From contig JAYKYS010000006.1 of NCBI GenBank assembly GCA_036924285.1, positions 23,348,001-23,412,000 on the forward strand: a stretch of DNA of 64,000 bases, in the 5' to 3' direction. The DNA comes from Asterella californica. Lineage: Eukaryota; Streptophyta; Marchantiopsida; Marchantiales; Aytoniaceae. Both the position numbers and the translations under genes were made by a program. The notes under the pieces are model-generated. The model searched no databases, was not told where the DNA came from, and saw only the letters and a list, made by a program, of their open reading frames with translations. This document shows, in pieces, positions 11,200-21,005 of the stretch (positions are counted from its first letter, which is position 1; each line of letters starts with the position of its first letter).

Positions 11200-11740
11200 A
11201 ATTGCGAAATCATTGACCAAGCTGTTGAAGGTGGACCAGGAGTGGTAGTGGGAAGATGAACAGGAGTGAGCTTTTGTAGAGCTCAAGGATAAGTTGACAT
11301 CTGCTCCCATCTTGAGGAGACCCGTCAGGGGCGTCCTTTCCAACTGCACACTGATTGGAGTATGTTGGGAATTGGAGCAATGTTAACTCAGCATGATGAT
11401 GAGAAAAAAGAGTTTGTGGTGACATATGCCAGTCGCTCTAACAATTTGGCGGAGGCGAGGTACAGTTCGTACGAGGGGGAGTGTTTAGCTGCAGTGTGGG
11501 CTGTTGCACACTTCCGATGTTATCTGTTTGAGAACTCCTTTACTCTCATCACTGATCACCATCCGCTCAAGTGGTTGATGGAGTCCGACAAGCTTACAGG
11601 GAAGCTTGCACGATGAGCTCGTATCTTACAGGAGTATGACTTCCAGATAGTACATAGACTTGGAGTTGCAAACCTAAATGTCGATGGGTTGAGTCGTAAC
11701 CCATGCACGAGTCAGCAAGATCAGACTGAGACTCGATGAC
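11200..11740 (+). pseudogene. RT-RNase H connection and RNase H
   Basis: The tether and RNase H of Gypsy Pol are present. A strand reading IGAMLTQHDDEKKEFVVTYA (11368-11427) precedes SRSNNLAEARYSSYEGECLA and WAVAHFRCYLFENSFTLITD, then HHPLKWLMESDKLTGKLAR (11560-11616). The tail EYDFQIVHRLGVANLNVDGLS is the usual end of the domain. Stops at 11246-11248 and 11614-11616 each replace an expected Trp. The domain would degrade the RNA strand during reverse transcription. Confidence 0.9.
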
Positions 11741-11989
11741 ATGACGAGGTTGATGATGAGATAGTGTCAAGATGGCATGCATCTACTTTTTTGTGTGTGT
11801 TGGTCATGTACTCTAGTATGGAGCATCAAGTCGTATCTTTCTCTGGTCAAAGAGTAGATGATGAATCTCCAGATCTTGAAAGTAGAGATGGTGTACCAGA
11901 CCAACGAGATATTCATGACGATGTGACTGTAATGGAGTATCTACGTACTGGCATGGTGGTAGGCACAGTAAATGCCAAGGAGCGAGACC

Positions 11990-12650
11990 GTGTCTTTCAA
12001 CGAGCGAAGAGATTTCGACAAGAAGGACGACATGTACTTCGAGTGTGGGATGATGAGAGAATACAGATAATATCACATCCATCTCAAAGGGCACAGTTAG
12101 TACAACATGCCCATGAGGAGTTGAGATATTTTTGAGTGAAGCGTACGCATAGCTTACTCCAAGGACAGTATTAGTGGCATGGTATGCACGTCGATGTGCA
12201 GCAGTTTGTCGCACGATGTGTGATTTGTGATCGAGTACGAGTATCGTTTAATGCTCCTACTCCACAGTTACACCCTTTACCGATTATGGGGTTGGGTTAC
12301 CGTTGGAGTTTGGATTTTACGGGATCTTTACCGTTGACCGTACGTCATCACCGGTATGTGTTGGTGATGATGGAGCACTTCTCCAAGTGGATTGAGTTGG
12401 TGGCATTACCGGACAAGACGAGTGAAGAGACGGCATATGTGTTCTTAGATCGAGTGCTGAGTCATTTTGGAACACCAGCTGAAGTGCTGACAGACCAAGG
12501 TACAGAGTTCCTTGATGAGTTTCAAGCCTTGTGTGATCAGGCGCTGATTGATCATCCGACTACATCTCGAGATCATCTTGAGACGGATGGTTTGACGGAG
12601 AGAGTAGTTCAGACTGTGAAGAGAGGATTGCACAAGTATGGCTTGTAGAA
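11990..12650 (+). pseudogene. integrase: H2C2 zinc finger and DDE core
   Basis: An HHCC-type N-terminal zinc finger (HAHEELRYF...H...C..C) spans about 12100-12235, with stops at 12133-12135 and 12172-12174. The RNase H-fold core follows in one open frame: Asp in SLDFTG at 12313, Asp in LTDQGTEF at 12493 and Glu in LTERVVQT at 12598. The spacing between the second Asp and the Glu is 35 residues, exactly the D35E pattern of retroviral-type integrases. The core is therefore catalytically complete at sequence level even though the polyprotein is broken. It would insert the cDNA copy. Confidence 0.9.
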
Positions 12651-13180
12651 GGACCACTTGGGAGACTGGGATGTGCAGTTACCATGGTTGGCTATGGGCT
12701 ACCGTTTTAGCTGACAAGTGTCTTTGACTTCCTTCTCACTGTATTTTCTATTGTATGACCGAGATCCTCTACTTTCGACCATTTGTCATGATTCTGCTGA
12801 GGTGTTGAACCTTGATGACCCGGATATGTGAGTGAACGCATGTTCTCAACGAGCAGAGACATTTCGGAGAGTTATGCCTATGGCTTTTGAGAACCTAGCG
12901 ATTGCTCAGCATAGAGACACGATGTGATATACGACTATTCGAGGAGGAGGTTATCGATCATTGATTCGCAGGTTTCATCTTGATGATTATATCTATCTAC
13001 AGCAGACTGCACCGACGATGTAGGACGTGACCGCATGGTGTACTATTTTACGAGTGCATGAGGTGTTACTTTCTGGAGTACTCATGTTAGAGGGCCATGA
13101 TGGTGTTGTTTGGAAGGACCATGTGCGTAATTGCGCGCCATGTCATCTTCCCAACATCGATGATACAGTTGATCCAAGCT
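12651..13180 (+). pseudogene. integrase C-terminal region, degenerate
   Basis: Plus-strand reading continues after a TAG at 12646-12648 with the typical post-core segment (WDVQLPWLAMGYR, SPYFLLYDR-like) and later VLMLEGHDGVVWKDHVRNCAPCHLPNID at about 13081-13164. No chromodomain can be seen. The Cys/His pair just before the PHD finger (NCAPCHLP) is conserved-looking, but I cannot assign it. Several stops and frame changes occur between 12700 and 13023. Confidence 0.6.
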
Positions 13181-13189
13181 TAGCAGTTG

Positions 13190-13350
13190 TACGGGCGGGC
13201 TTGAGGTGTGTGTTATGTGGGTCTGCTGGTGGAGCAACCCGTATGTTGCTATGCGATGGTTGTTCTAGAAGTTGACACATGTCATGTTTGACTCCACCTC
13301 TCAGTGTTGTTTGACGGTGGGTTTGTCCTCGATGTATATAGCAGGGATAG
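13190..13350 (+). pseudogene. PHD finger at the end of the retrotransposon polyprotein
   Basis: In one frame the spacing is CX2C, CX2C, HX2C, WXCX2C, which is the Cys4-His-Cys3 zinc signature of a PHD finger: CVLCG at about 13207, LLCDGC at about 13246, HMSC at about 13276 and RWVCPRC at about 13315. The hydrophobic residues before the third Cys pair (MLLCDGC) and the LTPPL after the last His-Cys pair are typical of PHD fingers that bind histone H3 tails. Two TGA codons (13273-13275, 13312-13314) interrupt it; at the first, family alignments have Trp. The location downstream of integrase suggests a targeting role like that of chromodomains in chromoviruses; this is inference. Confidence 0.8.
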
Positions 13351-13512
13351 CCGATTAGATCTTTGCGTGATATGGATTGCAGACAGGTGACTAACGATGA
13401 GGCGATGTAGCACCCGAGCTCCTGATCCTTGCACTCATGAAGGGGTATATCACGGAGTTGAGATATGAAGCTATCTGGAGTTAGAGGGACCCAACTGCCA
13501 GTTAGGGGAGCG

Positions 13513-13910
13513 ATTGTGATACACTTGTGTATGTGTATGGCATCGTCCATGTGTTATGTGTATGTGTGGTGTACCTCTGACAGCGATGTATGTGGTTAGC
13601 AATGTGTATGCGCACGATAACTGTCACGTCAGTTTGGACACCTCGGCTAGGTTGGTCGAGTGCGGAGTGGTGAATCTCGATAAGGTCGTTAGTGCCGTTA
13701 GGATGAGTTGGTGGGAGAGCCCACTAAGGGTATACTTCGCAGGTAGGGCTTGGAGGTCTTGGTTCTTCAAGTTGAGTCTTCAAGCTCCTAACTATGGTGG
13801 ATAGTCTTTGTGAGTGCAATCTGGAGTCTCTTCGAGCACAGAGTGGATTTGGCTCGACTTTAGTGATTGTTTAGTGTCCATTGGTGGAATGAGTACGTAC
13901 CGTTTATCTA
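13513..13910 (+). repeat. 3' LTR
   Basis: The 3' LTR consists of a 5' block (TACACTTGTGTATGTGTAT..., about 105 bp) followed by the roughly 290-bp block shared with the 5' LTR. Shared landmarks include the run around GAGTGCGGAGTGGTGAATC and the final GTACCGTTTAT. The 5' block is repeated immediately downstream at 13911. Confidence 0.7.
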
Positions 13911-14008
13911 TTGTGGTACACTCGTGTATGTGTATGACATTGTTCATGTGTTATGTGTAAGTGTGGTGTACCTCTGACAACGATGTATATGATCAGTTGC
14001 AACTGATC
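13911..14008 (+). repeat. start of a second, truncated LTR copy
   Basis: About 85 bp (TACACTCGTGTATGTGTATG ... CGATGTATAT) repeat the first block of the 3' LTR at 13513-13600 with several differences. The similarity ends at an 18-bp perfect palindrome, GATCAGTTGCAACTGATC. LTR-internal-LTR-LTR tandem structures arise by unequal recombination between copies; the divergence suggests an old event. Confidence 0.55.
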
Positions 14009-14009
14009 T

Positions 14010-15430
14010 TATTTCAATAATAAAAAATCAATTTATTCTATTCAGAGACAGAGGTGCATAGCCCACTCATCCTTGGATATTTAAAGCAAGAAAGGAACCT
14101 TACTTGGAATTCAAAGTCAACCTATTCTATTTAAATGGTCCAAGATCCATCCATCATTGGTTATTTACAAAAAAAAGAAGCCCATGACTACATGTTGACT
14201 ATCTTTTTAGCATGGACAATAATATGTAAGGAGAAGAATCTTATCTAAATTCGAGGTAGCCTTAAATAAGTATATGGGGGTGGTCACCTTACCACATGAC
14301 AAGTAGAAATTCATCCCCCAAGGTTGTAAGATCCGAAACATGAGACTATTGAGATGAGTATAATTGTGATGATATCTCGAGATGTAGAAGTGATATGGTT
14401 GAAGCTAACTTCATCTGATCCGTTTCTAACCAATAGTATGTCAGATCTGGAACTAGATGCAACCTAGAGATCAGGCTCTAGGAAGTTAGTGTATGGGAGG
14501 TTAACCTCTGGTCACATGGTAACATGTGTCACAGGTCCCAGATTAATTTTCTTTCTATCATTTTTGTGATAAGTTATTTTGAAGCACCACTTGACAATAT
14601 AGGAAGAGAGATTCGAGAAATTATTTTGGTGGTGACAATACATTAGCAGTGCCATCCCATGGTCTTTGGTGGTTGAGGGTGGTGTCTCTGGTATGTGTTA
14701 TGGAGCTTTAAAAGGACATGCTCGCCATGTGCTTCATTTGTGATCTGTTAGGTACTACAACTACTTGCTAGTTCTAAAATGGAGTATGAGCATCTAGCAG
14801 TAACCAAATGAAGGAGTCAGGCTTGGATTACAACTCTTCTTTGTAATCTTGAGTCTATCCTCCTTAGTAGTGGATTTTATACCTTCATGTCTTCTTTGAG
14901 TCTTTCATGCATGTATGTTTTCTTGGAGGTAAGCTACGTGTGTAAAGGATTGGAGGTGTGCTAACCATGCAGGAAAAAGAGAGAGGACAAGAAAGAATTG
15001 AGAGTTTGTGAAATGAGATGTTAAGTACCAAAAGTGTTGTTAAGCCAACATTCTGTTCAGCCAAAGAGAGTGGCTAGTGTAGGGACAAATTACCAAGAGG
15101 AAATATATCTGTTTGAGAAGATTGTCATACCATTGAGTCTTGATCTATCCACTCACTCAGCAAGAATAGTGAACCATCAGTCAGCATACAAGAGAGTCAC
15201 AATGTGTCAACAGAGGAGTCTACTGCCTCATCACTTCGAGAGCTTATCATTCTGATGTACATAGAGATGTAGCAAGTAGTATAGGAGTGAGGAGTTCTTG
15301 ATAACTGAAAGCTGCATACAGTACGTGTCTTCACATGTCATACTTGGAACTAGTGGTAGAGAACTTTATCGTATCGTATGAATTCTGTGCGTGAAATTTG
15401 TTTGAGAAAAATTGAGGTTCCTAGCTGTGG
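14010..15430. other. mostly unassigned; trace of Copia RNase H at about 14770-14865 (+)
   Basis: On the plus strand about 32 codons read SSKMEYEHLAVTK, stop, RSQAWITTLLCNLESIL. This resembles the Ty1/Copia RNase H segment in which an SxxEAEY motif is followed by a W-LL helix. It is short and contains a stop, so I regard it as a possible Copia relic only. Elsewhere the region holds short frames (for example 15034-15255) without recognisable domains. Confidence 0.3.
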
Positions 15431-15432
15431 AG

Positions 15433-15473
15433 TTTCTTACACGCTTCCTAGTAGATAGGAAGCGTGTAAGAAA
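15433..15473. repeat. perfect 18-bp-arm hairpin
   Basis: Arms 15433-15450 and 15456-15473 are exact reverse complements, separated by the 5-nt loop GTAGA. The sequence lies between the Copia-like trace and the diverged repeat tract. It could be a MITE-type excision scar, or a terminator-like or small-RNA-producing hairpin. No poly-T tract or ORF adjoins it. Confidence 0.65.
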
Positions 15474-15489
15474 GCATGCAATCAAGTAA

Positions 15490-17360
15490 AAATGCTGTAC
15501 TAAGTGCAAATTTCTTATTTATTTACACTTGCAAACTCAATCCAATTTTGGTGTTTGTAGTTCACTCCAAATCCCTAACCTAACAAGCTGAATTCGTAAC
15601 TCTCAAAAAACCCTATCCAATCATACCTCAAACATCCTAAACTGAAATATGGATGTCGAGTTAAACTAAAGTCAAGTTTCTATCCAAAAATTTCTGAAGT
15701 GTAAAAACATTAAAATCACTCTTCCTCCTCCTTTTATCCTCCAAACTCCAAATCCAGTATTTGTTATCTTGTTGGAAAGCATCTCCAAAGTTGTTCCAAA
15801 GATATCAAGAAATCCCCAAACCAAGTTACGTAGCCACTACTACAATCACTCAAAGTTCGTCAAAATCTTCTCTATACATGAAAAGCTTATGTGGATGGGG
15901 AAGCTTTTTCTCTAAAATAGCATTTCTTCTCCCAATTCTAAGCACATGGATGGATAGCCATATCAAAAATCTTTGCAACGGTATCAAAAACATCCAAAAC
16001 AGACATCTGTAGTCTCAGTTATGGCCATTCCAAGTCACAACAAAATACCTTAGTGTGAGAAAAGATTCCACGGCTGCAGAAGCATTTTACAATACAGTCT
16101 ACTTTGAATGTCTAAAGTTCAATAATCTGTTATCCAAACACAATTTTCTCAGGTGCAGCAGAAAACCTTAGCTACAAGCTTTTTGACCGATATCCGGAAC
16201 TCTTCAAACCGAGCACCGTAGCCTCTATTGCGGTCCGAATGAAGTAGTTTGAATACGTCATTCTTAGGATTATCCCAAAATCTGATCCTCAAATTAAGCA
16301 GATAGCTGTCACGGTCGTTGAAGATCGTTTAATAATACACCAATTTCATCTCAAGCGAACACTTGTACACCTCGTTATGGTTGGTCAAAGGTCAAAGTTG
16401 ACCACATGAAATCCTCGTCTCTCAGAACTCATCGAAAACCAGAAAATTTTGAACCTCTGCCACGTCTCAACCACAAGTTCAAATCCGGTGATTTCAATTG
16501 TCTCTGAAAGCCCTACTTGTCAGCTTCCGAATGTGACTGAAAACTCTCGAAACCAAGCTGTCTACAGGGAGCTATACCGATCAAAGTACCTTGAGAATGC
16601 TCTTCTTAAGGAAAAAGCTTAAGCGAGCACACAAGCTTTTGTATGCAAAGTCTCAAAAGAGCCCTTGTCTTTCCGTCTTTCAGCCTCAAAAGCTTCTGTG
16701 GGCACGGAGGCTTTTCTGTCCAAAACCACTATTTTCATCTTCCAAACCTTCACCCTAACATGAAAACCTTCCACGGATGTGGAAGCCTTTCGTCTCAAAG
16801 TTCTCGACACGCACAAACACACAAGTGTTACTTGTATACACCAAATTTATAACAAAGTTACAGAATTCGTAATTTCTTCCTTAACACTTGGAATAAAATC
16901 TAATCACTTTTGTCAAAAAGATCACGAAAAGTGCTTTCCAACGATACCTCACTTGTCTCAAACAAATTCTCCTATACAAAGATATCACTACCCCAAGTTG
17001 TGAAGTGATACATGTATCACTCCTTTGTTCATTGTTGGCAAAATCTACAATTTCCGCTCCACTAGTCCAAATCCCAAGATCTCAATGGCCTAGAAAGTTT
17101 ACACTCCAAGCTTTCCAACGGTACCAAGTTCTCTTGTAACCGAGCTATGTAGTCTTAATGTACTCCACGGGAAAATCTTGATTTCTCCTCTTCTCAACCT
17201 TACGAAAAATTGACAAAAGTCTGTGAAACTTTCAATTCAATTCAACCTTAACTTTCAATTTTGTCAAAAAAAGTGATACATAAACTCCTTGTAGTTTATA
17301 GAAGTGATACTTGTATGACATTTCGTCTTCATCACTAGTTGTCCTCCTCACCCGGATATC
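15490..17360. repeat. tract of diverged repeated motifs (GGAAGC-type)
   Basis: There is no gene. The plus strand is C- and A-rich and contains many related short blocks: an AAAGCTTATGTGGATGGGGAAGC-like block near 15880, CCACGGCTGCAGAAGC at about 16070, AAGCTTCTGTGGGCACGGAGGC-like at about 16690 and CCACGGATGTGGAAGCC at about 16771. Recurrent phrases such as TTCCAACGGTACC / TTCCAACGATACC also occur. The pattern resembles the non-coding internal region of an old LTR element or a decayed tandem array with no sharp period. GTGATAC-type blocks recur at 17005-17310. Confidence 0.4.
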
Positions 17361-18075
17361 CAAAAATTCCATTCCAATGAAATTATATATATATATTTTT
17401 CACCTTTTTGTCGCTATTTTAAAATCGGATCCAATTATAAAAATAATGACAAAAAGTCGTGTGGTCCTCATCATAAAATCTTGAAATTCTAAAAATAATC
17501 ATTTATAAAAAATCTTGTTCGACGCTTAAATAGTACATTGAAGCAACCCTCCTAAGCTAGCTTGTTGTGCTTCATCATCATTGGAATAATGATACCAATG
17601 TATCACTTCATGCCGTCATCGTCATGCGTATCGTCACCTCATTAGTCGGTCTACCAAGTGGCACCCATGTGCATTATAGATCGTTGATGAGTAGTATTTT
17701 TACACGTAACGTTACATCCACATCAGAAAATTCAAGTCGGAAACCTAGAGAATGTAGTAACTTCTGATGCCACGTCAACATCTATCACGTCATCATTGTT
17801 CATCCAAAAAATTCCTAAAGTGCATCAATCATCATAACTCCATTGAGGATGATCCAAGAACTAAAGTCCTTATATTTGACGAGCCTCACAACATCGTGAA
17901 GTCGGATCATCGTTTAGAGAAATTTCAGGAAAAGTTTTAAATGAACCGTCTTGCATATTATAACCAATCTACGACATGACATCCATCCCCTCTAAACATA
18001 CGCATCATCTAGCATGCGACAAGAGTAGACTAGCACCTCATATGATCTTGCTCTCCTCTCACATGTCTTCATCAT
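17361..18075. other. AT-rich, no gene seen
   Basis: An (AT)n stretch near 17386-17396 and short frames only (17567-17767, 66 codons, no motif). The region may be the 3' end of the minus-strand Gypsy relic that follows, but no LTR could be matched. Confidence 0.3.
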
Positions 18076-18079
18076 GCTA

Positions 18080-19212
18080 GTCCTCAACATCCTTGAAGTC
18101 AAACTCTGTGTCGAGCTCTCAAAGATCTATCTCTCTATCTTGTTGTTTGAACATCTTCACTCGTTTACTTGCAACTGGTACCTTCAGCTTTGCTCCATCC
18201 ATCTCTCTGAACCCGTAAGTTGTATTATCATTAACCTCTTTCACCACGTACGGCTCAAACTACTTCTTCGAAAACTTTTGAAATGCACTGCGTTGATTAT
18301 CTAAACTGTTGTCGTAAACAAGAACCCAATCTCTTTCCTTGATAGTCCTACGTTGAGTGGATGTCGCTGATCAAATTTGAGCCTTGTTTCGTAAGCGAAC
18401 CTCCATCAGTCTATCTAGTGCAATCTGTAAATCTTCAAGTCTTCGCTCTGGTTGTCGAATCCGAATCTGCAGTAATTACTCTCTTGTTAGATTGTTTTCC
18501 CACGGTAACATGCTCATAGTCAGCATGTTCTCTTTGATCATCATGATTGATTTCTAGTCCGTCATGAGTTTCACTAGCATGTATCTTGTCACCAAACTGT
18601 GTGTTGTACGATCTATCCACAATGCAAATGATAAAAGTCGAGTTCACTCTCTTGGTCGTCCGCCGCAAGCCTTGACCAATGTCTTCATGATGGATGGATG
18701 ACCATGCTCGCTCTTCGCGTTCTCCTCTTGGTTGTAGCCAGTTGTGAGCGTCAACTTCATCCTTCATCTCTCAAAGAACTCGCGAGCTTAGTGCATCCAA
18801 CTCTCCTCGATCTATCGTGATCTTGCCCACGCATCCATGTCGACATACGACCTCCTCTAGAAGAAAATCGACAAACTCCTTCAGTCGACTTCGTTTGTAG
18901 TGTCCTTCCTTCCACTTGATTCGAGTGATCTTCCTTATGAAGCATCAAGTATCTCATATGTCAGAAACCCATTAGTAGAATAAGCAAATCGAAAACCCAT
19001 TTGAAATGGATTGCTAATAAATAAGTAGGACAAGCCGTCATGACGTTCGAGCACATTTGACATGTTTAGCAAGGGACATCTTATACATATTCTTCCACCA
19101 ATAGTGCTCCTTGAGCGTGATAAAGATTATCCAAATCTCTCGATGTCCACCTCATAAACTCTCCTTGAATCCTCTTAACAACTTTTGCTGCTCCTCTTTA
19201 TCACAGATCATG
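18080..19212 (-). pseudogene. fungal-like Ty3/Gypsy integrase relic (minus strand)
   Basis: Read on the minus strand from 19212, an H2C2 finger remnant (ICDKEEQQKLL ... KEHYWWKNMYK ... HVKC) runs into integrase-core remnants. These include FVDFLLEEVVCRHGCVG followed by DRGELDAL (second catalytic Asp) and then NAKSER..HPSI with the catalytic Glu. The C-terminal barrel-like segment RDWVLVYDNSLDNQRSA...PYVV.EVNDN.TY follows at about 18340-18190. The VYDNSLDNQ / VNDNTTY phrases are typical of Gypsy integrases common in fungi. Stops and frame changes are frequent. Confidence 0.8.
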
Positions 19213-20411
19213 CGTTGTCATGTTGAGGGATAGTCTGTATAATGAAAGGTTGTAAAGGAAGCTGCCTTTGAGCTTGTTAGCTGGGTAGGTGCTAAGCTAG
19301 GGTCAAGATAGACAAGCTGATCTTTAGCTTATATTTAGAAGAAATCTTGAGAAGTTGTGAAAGTACCAGGTGGAAGCTCTTCTTGAATAGAGTAGACATG
19401 TGTTTTGGTTTTATGTGAAATAAGATAATACATAGGTTTTTATGTCATGTCTAGTTTAAGAAAGTGAGAAAAGAGAAAACTTTGTCGTTTTTTACCGGTG
19501 ACTCAGATTCATTATCTGATGACACCATGGTGTTAGTGGTCTTGAAAAATATAGCTTTGGTTCTTTCGTTACTAAAACAGAGAGGTATAGTGGAAGTAAC
19601 TTTCAAATAGTCAACAAAGGAGATAAAAGCAAGTTTTGTTAGCTTACATACAAGTTTTGTTGCTTTATTAAATGGAAGCAAGAGCCACCTCAATGGAAGA
19701 AGCGTCCACGTAAGACTCTTGGTTCATGTCTCAACATGTTGACCTCTCCAGTGGGAGTCTATGTTAGGTGTGTGGCTACGTCTTGCACATCTAGGGGCGA
19801 AGGACTGGTATCCTCCTTAAATGTGAGCTTCCTAACCTAAACCTCCACATGCAACCGAGATTATGGATTGGGAGATACTGATTCAGCTATGAGAGGGTTG
19901 TAAGTCTTGTGGGGTGATCTTGTAGTTGTAGTCTCGGCTGTAAAAGCGTAGCTTAGCTCATAATCTAGTTTGCATCAAGATGACATCGACTGTTGGGAAA
20001 TTTTAATTAAGCAAGGGTCAGCTTAGCTAGGAGACGACTTGATAAGTAAATGTGTATAAAGACATCAGACTTCAGTTTAACTAAGGGGTTGCTTAGCAAA
20101 AGGATCAACTTTTTAGGTAGATCGACCTACGACTAGAGTTCAAAAGACATGGAAGAAGTATCAAAAGACTGTGTGCATGTGAGAGAGAGGAGAAGATTGT
20201 GATTGTTGATGACATTGATTGTAAAATTGAGGTTAGAATAAAGATTTTTGAGACTTGAAAGATCTATTTGCACGAGGATCTAATTGACCTTGGTGACTGT
20301 ATTTGAGCTCTGAATATTGACAATAGTCTATTTTTATTTTTGTCGCTCTCACAACAATCACAGACAGGAGGTTTGTCCTCCTCAAGGAAAACTCTCCTAC
20401 GACAACGTTGT
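19213..20411. mobile_element. 1.19 kb insertion in the Gypsy relic (probable solo LTR or non-autonomous element)
   Basis: The minus-strand Gypsy reading is continuous on both sides (RNase H linker to 20412, H2C2 finger from 19212) and is interrupted here. The short direct repeat CGTTGT lies at 19213-19218 and 20406-20411, consistent with a 5-6 bp target-site duplication. The inner ends read roughly CATGTTGAGG ... CCTACGACAA. There is no coding potential; internally the motif TTAGCTTAGC / GCTAAGCTAGG recurs. Length and lack of ORFs fit a solo LTR. Confidence 0.6.
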
Positions 20412-21005
20412 GACATTTCATCTTTCTACTTCAGTCTCTTCCGTAGAAACCCTCCTTGCAAGATGAAGTTGTACACCTTCCTTCTAATCTTTCGGAACTC
20501 CTCATCCGTCTAGCTAGCTTGTCTTGTTAAGGTACTCAAGTATCTCCTGACATTTAACAATTCTATATCGTACAAATCTTCGATGAATAGCTCGTCCTCC
20601 CTCCTTGAGTGTGCTATGGAATACAACTTCATACCCATGTCATCTATGTTGTCAATCATATCTTCTTTCTCATCATACTTAGCTCGATATCGGCTATCGA
20701 GTTATCCTTCCTTACTATGTGCTTGAACTCTAGGTTCTACGACTTGATGTACGTAATCCACCGCAACATCGCAATGTCATGAGTGGTGTAGTTAATGATC
20801 ATCTCCAACAATGATTGACAATTGGTCTCAACCATCACTGTTGCACCAATCAAGCATCAAGTATTCTTTCTCGATCTTCATGACTAAGACAATCTTCCAC
20901 AATTATCTCTTCATATACGAATAAGTGCGTTGTCTAGCGCTTAACACATTCGCACCAAATCGTACAGTGAATCTGTATCCATTACCATTGTCTTGTCTCG
21001 TGTAA
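20412..21005 (-). pseudogene. fungal-like Ty3/Gypsy RNase H relic (minus strand)
   Basis: Minus-strand reading from about 21000 gives GYRFTVRFGANVLSARQRTY (RNase H), then LWKIVLVMKIEKEYLM and ETNCQSLLEMIINYTTHDIAMLRWITYIKS. Next come KHIVRKDNSIAD and an acidic linker, then LTRQAS.TDEEFRKIRRKVYNFILQGGFLRKR just before the integrase zinc finger. It matches the plus-strand relic at 25260-26225 module by module, so both belong to the same family. Stops are common. Confidence 0.8.

Larger units (their letters stand above)
3610..13910 (+). mobile_element. Ty3/Gypsy LTR retrotransposon carrying a DNA methyltransferase and a PHD finger (degenerate)
   Basis: Two related LTR copies flank plus-strand coding remnants in the order gag, protease, C5 DNA methyltransferase, reverse transcriptase, RNase H, integrase, PHD finger. 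The RT-RNase H-integrase order defines Ty3/Gypsy (Metaviridae-type) elements. The methyltransferase and the PHD finger are not standard parts of the family; plant chromoviruses usually end with a chromodomain. Every module carries stops or frameshifts and RT is split by about 1.3 kb of foreign sequence, so this copy cannot encode a working polyprotein. Coding composition (GTG- and GAG-rich) is uniform from gag through the PHD finger, which suggests that the extra domains are old residents of the element and not later insertions. Confidence 0.9.
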
